Source of the DNA: Flavobacterium sp. KACC 22763
GTDB taxonomy: Bacteria > Bacteroidota > Bacteroidia > Flavobacteriales > Flavobacteriaceae
DNA length: 64,000 bases
Assembly: GCF_028736155.1 (NCBI RefSeq)
Contig: NZ_CP117879.1
Location: forward strand, 3,472,001-3,536,000
Direction of reading: 5' to 3'
Shown here one piece after another: positions 58,502 to 64,000 of this stretch (position 1 is its first letter; each line of letters begins with the position of its first letter). A program made the position numbers and the translations under genes. The notes beneath the pieces were generated by a model. That model did not search any database. It saw only the letters and a list, made by a program, of their open reading frames with translations, and was not told the DNA's origin.

Positions 58502-58939
58502 CTATTGCTTAGCTACTTTTTTAAATCTCATTACCGGAACATCGCCCTGAATTAAATTTAGTTTCCCATCTTTATCAATAGAATAACTTGTAATTTGTCT
58601 AATTTGTTTTAAGAATACTTGTTCACCTCCACCTTCGCAAAACATCATAGTAGTTGGCCCTTCTTCTCCAAAAGTCAAAGACTTTCCTTTTAAGGTATAA
58701 GACGCACTGTAACCGTTACATCCGTTATTGCCATAAACTTTTGTTTCTTTTTGATCGAAAGTAAGCTGTGGTTTTTTATTTGGGTATAATCCTTCAAAAG
58801 CAATTCTTGGCCCTGAGATATATTCCAACTCCCAAGTTGTACCAAATAAATCGCCATCATTAGAAGCAGATTTTGACGCCGTACATGAAGCAAATAATAA
58901 AGTTAAAACTGAAAGGACTGCTAATGTGTATTTTTTCAT
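58502..58939 (-). CDS. META-domain lipoprotein
   Basis: The 145-residue lipoprotein (VLSVLTLLFASCTASKS) has a META/HslJ domain: GTTWELEYISGPRIAFEG, PQLTFDQKETKVYGNNGCNG and TMMFCEGGGEQVFLKQI. The two conserved cysteines in GNNGCNG and MMFCEG are present. META domains occur in outer-membrane and secreted proteins of Gram-negative bacteria; their role is not established. It is monocistronic and convergent with the sigma factor gene. Confidence 0.9.
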   Translation of the reverse strand: MKKYTLAVLSVLTLLFASCTASKSASNDGDLFGTTWELEYISGPRIAFEGLYPNKKPQLTFDQKETKVYGNNGCNGYSASYTLKGKSLTFGEEGPTTMMFCEGGGEQVFLKQIRQITSYSIDKDGKLNLIQGDVPVMRFKKVAKQ

Positions 58940-59198
58940 AAAAGTGGATTTTAAAGATTTATAATTTGTTTTTTGAAGTATAAAATAATTCTATAAAAAT
59001 TCTTTTCTCAATATTCGTGCCCAGTTACAGGTTTATCAAAGTTTTAATTTTAGCATAAACCGTAATTCTCTGTCTCTAAGTTACTACAATTTATTTAAAG
59101 TTTTATCTCTCAAATGTTTAAAATAAAACAAGTGACATTATTTTTTTTGTAATTTGCGTCGATCAAAAAACCAAAAATCATCAATAAAAAACCAAAAA

Positions 59199-60611
59199 AT
59201 GAAACAATTTCTCTTCTTGTTTGTATTTGCATTGACAGCACCATTTGCTCATTCGCAAGAAAACCTTCCAACAGATTATCTCACAAAAGAATTTCACCAA
59301 GGACGCCGCGAAGCTTTTAGAGCTTTAATGCCTGCTAATTCGGTTGCCGTTGTTTTTTCTTACCCCGAAAGAGTTTTTTCTAGAGATATCGACTATAATT
59401 ATCATGCAAATCCTGACATGTATTATTTATCAGGATATAAAGAACCTAATGCAATATTGTTAATTTTTAAAGAAGAACAAGGATCAGAAAAATACAATGA
59501 AGTCCTTTTTGTTAGAGAAAGAAATGCAGCGCACGAAATGTGGACAGGCAGACGTTTGGGAGTTGAAGGCGCAAAATCGAAACTAGGCTTTACAACTGTT
59601 TATAACGGAAAAGAATTTAATGCGTTTGCCATTGATTTTGCAAAATTTGATAAAATAATTTATGATAAAATCCCAACAGATGTTGCAGAAAACAATAATC
59701 CTGACAATTTATATGCATTATTAAAATCATTTAAAGCTAAAGCTGGAATTACGCAAGAAAATGAAACTTCAACAGAATTATTCAATAAAATTACCAGTTC
59801 TCTTCGTGAAATAAAAACTCCTGAAGAACTTGTTTTGATGCGTAAAACAGTAAAACTTTCTTGTGTTGCCCACAATGAAGTGATGAAAGCTGTAGGTCCA
59901 GATATGAGCGAAAACGAAGCCGACGGAATTCACGCCTACATTCATAAGCATTATGGCGCAGAAGGCGAAGGCTATGGACCAATTGTAGGAGCTGGAGCAA
60001 ACGGATGTATCTTGCACTATTGGGAAAACAATGCCACAAAAATCGACAATCAATTATTATTAATGGATGTTGGTTCTGAGTATCATGGCTATTCTGCAGA
60101 CGTAACAAGAACAATTCCAGCAAACGGAAAATTTACCGAAGAACAGAAAGCGATTTATCAAATTGTTTATGATGCTCAAGAAGCTGTTTTTAAAATCTGT
60201 AAAGAAGGAACTCCGCTAGTGGCTTTAAACGAAACTGCAAAAGATGTAATAGCAAAAGGTTTAATTAAATTAGGAATTATTACAGATCCGAAAGATGTAA
60301 AATTATATTATCCGCACTCATGCTCACACTTTCTTGGTTTAGATGTTCACGACAAAGGAACTTACAATGGACCACAGACTCTTATAAAAGAAAACATGAT
60401 TCTTACTGTAGAACCTGGAATTTATATTCCGGCAAATAGCAAATGCGATAAAAAATGGTGGAATATAGGTGTTCGTATCGAAGATGATATTTTAATGCTA
60501 AAAGATTCATACGAAAACCTTTCTGCAGATTCTCCAAGAAAATGGCAAGATATCGAAGCTTTAGCCAAACAGAAAAGTACTTTTAATGATATGAAATTGC
60601 CTAAAATATAA
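59199..60611 (+). CDS. Xaa-Pro aminopeptidase (aminopeptidase P, M24B), secreted
   Basis: The 470-residue product has a signal peptide (MKQFLFLFVFALTAPFAHS), an N-terminal creatinase-like domain to about residue 185, and an M24 pita-bread domain. Metal ligands are Asp in LLMDVGSEYHGYSADVTRT (two), His in HSCSHFLGLDVHD, Glu in VEPGIYIP and Glu in GVRIEDDI, complete for a dinuclear Mn site. It removes N-terminal residues before proline, here probably in the periplasm. The ATG at 59199 is chosen over an in-frame TTG at 59154 because it starts the signal sequence. Confidence 0.93.
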   Translation: MKQFLFLFVFALTAPFAHSQENLPTDYLTKEFHQGRREAFRALMPANSVAVVFSYPERVFSRDIDYNYHANPDMYYLSGYKEPNAILLIFKEEQGSEKYNEVLFVRERNAAHEMWTGRRLGVEGAKSKLGFTTVYNGKEFNAFAIDFAKFDKIIYDKIPTDVAENNNPDNLYALLKSFKAKAGITQENETSTELFNKITSSLREIKTPEELVLMRKTVKLSCVAHNEVMKAVGPDMSENEADGIHAYIHKHYGAEGEGYGPIVGAGANGCILHYWENNATKIDNQLLLMDVGSEYHGYSADVTRTIPANGKFTEEQKAIYQIVYDAQEAVFKICKEGTPLVALNETAKDVIAKGLIKLGIITDPKDVKLYYPHSCSHFLGLDVHDKGTYNGPQTLIKENMILTVEPGIYIPANSKCDKKWWNIGVRIEDDILMLKDSYENLSADSPRKWQDIEALAKQKSTFNDMKLPKI

Positions 60612-61163
60612 ATCCTGAAAAGTTTTTAAAGGCGACCTAAAAATAAAACCTAAAAACAATTATCAAACCATTAGTAAATAACAGAGTATTTGCTAATGGT
60701 TTTTCTATATAATTTCATGAATATTCAGGCCAAAACCAACACAAACAACTAAAAACAAATAAGTTACAACAAAAAACAAGACTAATAATTCAATTTTAAA
60801 ACATTCCACATCTCTTTTTTTCGTAAATTAGTAGTCCCAAAAATGGACACTATTTATCGCACTTCAATTTCCCAAACCTGTGAAGATAAGCCGAAAAAAA
60901 ACGACGGATTCAAACAGACGATATGGGAATCTTCAGTACCTAAATCCAAGGATCTCACATCTGCAAAATGAAATCCAGTTTTTCTAGCTAAATATCCTAA
61001 CTGTAATTTTTCGAATCAGGAAAATCCTGCCTCTTCGCATTAATTAAAAAATGCATTGCAAGAGAGCTTTGTCTTTTTCATAAAACACAACTACGACAAA
61101 GTTCTCAAAAAGAACATGTAATAAACAATTCTGGAAAAATTTAACCAATAAAAAAGAAATGAA
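60612..61163. other. Gene-free stretch, 552 bp
   Basis: After the terminator at 60665-60705 there are about 450 bases with no recognised gene. The segment 60830-60980 is less AT-rich and contains a 42-codon ATG-initiated frame (60843-60971) whose product matches nothing I recognise; it may be a gene remnant. No TAnnTTTG box is evident near the cupin gene. Confidence 0.5.
60665..60705 (+). terminator. Terminator of the aminopeptidase P gene
   Basis: AAACCATTAGtAAAT and ATTTgCTAATGGTTT pair around an 8-base loop, followed by T residues. Confidence 0.88.
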
Positions 61164-61547
61164 ATGAAAACAATTACAAAGAATTTAATGTCTCCATTCA
61201 TACTATTACTTTTAATATTAAGTATGAATATCTATGCGCAAGACCCATTAAAAGCAGCGCCTAACGCGTATAAAAAAGTACTTCTTGAGAATGAAAGAGT
61301 AAGAATAATGCAAGTTGAGATTACTCCGGGAGAAACAATTCCATGGCATCAGCATCCTGACCACACCATCTATGCATTGGCCGATGGAAAAATTGAAATA
61401 ACCGATAAAGGCAAAGCGCCTGTTATTATAGATATTAAAGCCGGAGATGCCATGTACATACCTGCTGTTACACATATGGCAAAAAATTTAGGAGATACAA
61501 CTGTGAGTTTGATTGTAACAGAAATAAAACCTAAAGCTAAAAAATAA
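61164..61547 (+). CDS. Secreted cupin-domain protein
   Basis: The 127-residue product has a signal peptide (PFILLLLILSMNIYAQ) and one cupin domain: motif 1 IPWHQHPDHTIYALADGKIE supplies His-X-His and motif 2 is GDAMYIPAVTHMAKNLGD. Metal ligands His, His and His are present; the usual motif 1 Glu is replaced around TIYAL. Small periplasmic cupins have diverse or unknown roles. It is monocistronic, with a strong terminator, downstream of a long gene-free stretch. Confidence 0.88.
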   Translation: MKTITKNLMSPFILLLLILSMNIYAQDPLKAAPNAYKKVLLENERVRIMQVEITPGETIPWHQHPDHTIYALADGKIEITDKGKAPVIIDIKAGDAMYIPAVTHMAKNLGDTTVSLIVTEIKPKAKK

Positions 61548-61583
61548 ACCACTACAGGTATCTCAGCCTGTTTAATTTAACCC

Positions 61584-61615
61584 AAAGTAACAACCTGAAT
61601 TCAGGTTGTTACTTT
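61584..61615 (+). terminator. Terminator of the cupin gene
   Basis: AAAGTAACAACCTGAA and TTCAGGTTGTTACTTT form a perfect 16-bp palindrome followed by a T run. Confidence 0.9.
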
Positions 61616-61688
61616 TTTTTATTTTTAAGATTATCTTTAAAATGGAGCCAATATATTTTCCGTTCTTTGTATACTCAAAAAACTAAAA

Positions 61689-62648
61689 ATGAAAGCACTT
61701 ACCTTTTCTTCTTTTGGAGAATCAGATGTTTTAGAATATATAGAAATCCCTAATCCGCAATTAAAAAAGGATGAGATTTTAGTTGAGATGAAAGCCATTG
61801 GATTAAATTTTGCTGATGTTTATCGTCGAAAAGGGAATTATCATTTAAAAGGAAATCCACCTTTTATTGCTGGTTATGAAGGAGCAGGGATTGTGGTTGA
61901 CGCCAACAATCATTCGGAATATAAAATTGGAGATCGTGTGGCTTTTGCCGATGCACCATTTGCCAATGCAGAATTGGTTGCCGTAAATGTAAATCACATT
62001 ATTCCGTTGTCTGAAAATATTTCTTTTGAAACTGCGGCTTCTGTTTTACTTCAAGGTTTAACGGCTCACTATCTTGCAACCGACAGTCACAAAACGGCTA
62101 AAGGAGAAACTGTTTTAGTACACGCTGTCGCTGGTGGAGTTGGTCAGATTCTAACCCAAATCAGTAAACTTCTTGGAGCAAACGTTATTGGCTTAACCTC
62201 ATCTGCAGAAAAAGCAAAAATCGGATTTGAACAAGGTGCAGATCATGTTTTTCTTTATAACGAAGACTGGAAATCACAAGTTTTCAAAGTAGCTCCAAAC
62301 GGTGTCGATGTTGTTTATGACAGTATCGGAAGTACTTTAATGGAAAGTTTTGAAGTCACTAAAGAATGCGGACAAGTTGTTTTCTTCGGCATGGCGGGCG
62401 GAGACCCAGCACATGTAGACCCGAGAATGCTAATGGACGGTTCAAAAACTTTAACAGGTGGCGATTTATGGAGTTATTTAAATTCTAAAGAAGAACGAAT
62501 TAAAAGAGCAACTCAACTATTCAACTGGATTACAGAAGGAAAAATCAAATTGTCAGAACCGACATCGTTCAAATTATCTGAAGGAAAACTGGCTCATGAT
62601 TTCTTAGAAAGCAGAAAAAGCACAGGAAAAATTATTTTGATTCCTTAA
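61689..62648 (+). CDS. Quinone oxidoreductase-family NAD(P)H dehydrogenase (MDR)
   Basis: This 319-residue medium-chain dehydrogenase has an N-terminal catalytic domain (KALTFSSFGESDVLEYIEIP, GLNFADVYRRKGNY, FIAGYEGAGIVV) and a Rossmann domain with VHAVAGGVGQILTQISKLLG, the AxxGxxG motif of the NADPH-dependent zeta-crystallin/QOR group. The catalytic zinc ligands of alcohol dehydrogenases are absent, which fits the non-zinc QOR subgroup. Substrate could be a quinone or an enone. It appears monocistronic. Confidence 0.9.
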   Translation: MKALTFSSFGESDVLEYIEIPNPQLKKDEILVEMKAIGLNFADVYRRKGNYHLKGNPPFIAGYEGAGIVVDANNHSEYKIGDRVAFADAPFANAELVAVNVNHIIPLSENISFETAASVLLQGLTAHYLATDSHKTAKGETVLVHAVAGGVGQILTQISKLLGANVIGLTSSAEKAKIGFEQGADHVFLYNEDWKSQVFKVAPNGVDVVYDSIGSTLMESFEVTKECGQVVFFGMAGGDPAHVDPRMLMDGSKTLTGGDLWSYLNSKEERIKRATQLFNWITEGKIKLSEPTSFKLSEGKLAHDFLESRKSTGKIILIP

Positions 62649-62656
62649 TTTTTTTC

Positions 62657-62733
62657 GCCACGAATTACACCAATTTTCACGAATTGTAATTTTTAATATT
62701 AAAAAATTAGTGCAAATTGGTGTAATTCGTGGC
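62657..62733. repeat. GCCACGAATT-family element with perfect 20-bp arms
   Basis: GCCACGAATTACACCAATTT (62657-62676) and AAATTGGTGTAATTCGTGGC (62714-62733) are perfectly complementary. It fills the gap between two convergent genes and could serve as a weak bidirectional terminator. Same family as 7144-7231. Confidence 0.88.
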
Positions 62734-62739
62734 TATATT

Positions 62740-63825
62740 TTACAGCTGAGTAACTTCAATTTTAGTTCGGTCAGACAATTCTAAAATTCTTTCTACTTCA
62801 TCTTTATTTACCACAAAAAACAAATAGCTGTCTCCATAGGTTTCATAAGTCAATAACTCCAGATTTAATTTTTCCAATTCCGATTGAATGTACGGAAACA
62901 GATCATGACTATAGGTTTCTTCTGGATAATCAAATTTGAAATCTTCACCAAGCATCTCAGAAATAAAATATTCTGCGTCTTCTGGATCAAATTTCCAATC
63001 GCTATGCCAAGTATTTATTTCGTCAAAAAAGCTAAAATGATCTTCTGTCGTTTCATAATACGTTTTAGTTTCGGCATTGAAACTTTCAAAAAGCTTCTCT
63101 GAATATTTTTTCACATCATCTTCCTCGATATTATTTCTCGAAACCAATTTGACAAACTCTTCAAAGTCCTCCACAGCCGCTTTATCATCTAGTACTAGAT
63201 TTTCTGAAGATGGAAGCTCAATATTCGCAGGAATTTCAACATTAAAATATTGGCATATAGCTTGTAAAACTTTTTTGAAATCATTAACTCCTATTTCCTG
63301 AGTCTCATCTTGAGGATTCTTAAAATCAAGATATTCTGAATCTAGCAAACCTTTTACATAATCAGAAAAATGATTGCTAGAATACAACATTCTAAAATCG
63401 TTTATTTCTAAACTATTGGTGCAGCAAAAGAAAATCATGAAATTATTAATCACACTTGTAAAGTGCTTTTTCATTTCCTGACTTGGTCGCGAATAAAACT
63501 GAATATGAATAAAATCATACTGTAAATCGTCCTGCATTGCTTCTTCTGACAAACCTCCAATATTCAGTTTCTTATACAATTCATTAAGAACTTCATACGC
63601 ATTATTGAATCCCGCTTTTTTAATTTCTGCCCTTCCCTCTTCATGATCCAATGAGGAAGGAACAGAATACAAATTTACAGTAACCGTGTCATGAATTCCT
63701 TTTACTTTGAACTCTATGCTATTCGATACATGATGTAAATTACTATAGATCGAATCAATGACATCAAAAGAAATGATTGATTTCGGATCGTTGTTTCTAT
63801 TAAATAAATTGGAGAAAAAGCCCAT
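62740..63825 (-). CDS. Protein of unknown function (DUF6630-like C-terminus)
   Basis: This 361-residue cytosolic, acidic protein starts MGFFSNLFNRNNDPKS. The C-terminal 120 residues (WHSDWKFDPEDAEYFISEML, DLFPYIQSELEKLNLELLTY and YGDSYLFFVVNKDEVERIL) match what I recall of the DUF6630 family; residues 1-180 are not recognised. No catalytic motif or transmembrane segment is visible. The next upstream gene ends 21 bases before it on the same strand, so it is probably co-transcribed with that truncated neighbour. Confidence 0.75.
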   Translation of the reverse strand: MGFFSNLFNRNNDPKSIISFDVIDSIYSNLHHVSNSIEFKVKGIHDTVTVNLYSVPSSLDHEEGRAEIKKAGFNNAYEVLNELYKKLNIGGLSEEAMQDDLQYDFIHIQFYSRPSQEMKKHFTSVINNFMIFFCCTNSLEINDFRMLYSSNHFSDYVKGLLDSEYLDFKNPQDETQEIGVNDFKKVLQAICQYFNVEIPANIELPSSENLVLDDKAAVEDFEEFVKLVSRNNIEEDDVKKYSEKLFESFNAETKTYYETTEDHFSFFDEINTWHSDWKFDPEDAEYFISEMLGEDFKFDYPEETYSHDLFPYIQSELEKLNLELLTYETYGDSYLFFVVNKDEVERILELSDRTKIEVTQL

Positions 63826-63846
63826 AAAATATTTTACATTAAAAAG

Positions 63847-64000
63847 TTAATCGTTTGAATATTTAAAACTCTGATTCATTTTATCAAAAGGGATTACTTC
63901 ATTGACAATAGATTCTAATTCGAAATCTGTCAATAATCCTCTCGCCGATTCCACAATTTTTGGCGAAACATGTATTTCATAATCAATTATATCACGTTCT
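63847..64000 (-). CDS. C-terminal end of a gene cut by the window edge
   Basis: The minus-strand frame is open from the right edge to a TAA at 63847-63849 and encodes the last 50 residues, including DIIDYEIHVSPKIVESARGL and NEVIPFDKMNQSFKYSND at the end. I do not recognise the family. The 21-base spacing to the DUF6630-like gene supports a real gene in the same operon. Confidence 0.6.
   Translation of the reverse strand, partial: ERDIIDYEIHVSPKIVESARGLLTDFELESIVNEVIPFDKMNQSFKYSND

Noticed and set aside
59154..59198. TTG start for the aminopeptidase P gene
   Set aside because: It would place a lysine/serine-rich stretch before a complete signal peptide that starts at the ATG at 59199.
60843..60971. 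42-codon ORF in the gap before the cupin gene
   Set aside because: No recognisable similarity, ribosome site or conserved context; kept only as a possible remnant.

Overview
This is an AT-rich chromosomal window with the hallmarks of a Flavobacteriaceae (Bacteroidota) genome, most likely Flavobacterium. The evidence is a SusC/SusD pair, several TonB-dependent receptors with carboxypeptidase-like N-terminal plugs, an HmuY-type haem lipoprotein, PTPS, IDI and HMG-CoA reductase genes, promoters of the TTG-N17..23-TAnnTTTG type, and many dispersed intergenic palindromes. I see no prophage, IS transposase, integrase or CRISPR array, so most of the window reads as core chromosome. Assignments come from reading motifs; no database search was run.

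Layout. 1-9500: tail of lipA, a GAPDH paralogue, a TPR hybrid histidine kinase, lpxK, a YoeB-type toxin-antitoxin pair, a NIF3/YqfO protein with a co-transcribed coiled-coil protein whose zinc ribbon has lost its cysteines, an alpha/beta hydrolase, an ABM-domain protein and rluF. 9500-18400: a three-gene membrane-protein/winged-helix regulator locus with two copies of one palindromic operator, an 815-bp gene-free stretch with a seven-unit tandem repeat and a strongly folded RNA-like element, then corA, folD and ffh. 16700-21300: a three-gene cell-surface O-acylation operon (SGNH, SGNH with embedded LysM, MBOAT). 21500-25300: a haem-uptake locus (HmuY-like lipoprotein and TonB receptor) divergent from a DUF6607-like gene. 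25300-36000: a secreted unknown, SusD/SusC, argS and a large outer-membrane receptor.

36000-44700: cutC, a GIY-YIG nuclease gene bracketed by near-identical 72-bp palindromes, a FabH-type synthase, an S9 peptidase, an orphan ABC ATPase, a periplasmic thioredoxin flanked by 26-bp direct repeats, and a lipocalin/OmpA pair. 44700-54500: htpG, three poorly characterised genes, a class I-like HMG-CoA reductase, two identical tRNA-Thr(TGT) genes each with its own promoter and terminator, and the operon idi-PTPS-bcp-manA. 54700-64000: a secreted msrB-msrA pair, an AhpD-like/DGPF/ECF42 sigma cluster, a META lipoprotein, a secreted Xaa-Pro aminopeptidase, a cupin, a quinone oxidoreductase and a DUF6630-like gene with a truncated neighbour.

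The most interesting signals are regulatory and repeat-based: the shared 6-5-6 operator overlapping a promoter next to its presumed regulator gene, the folded element at 12513-12625, and the palindrome-flanked GIY-YIG gene.
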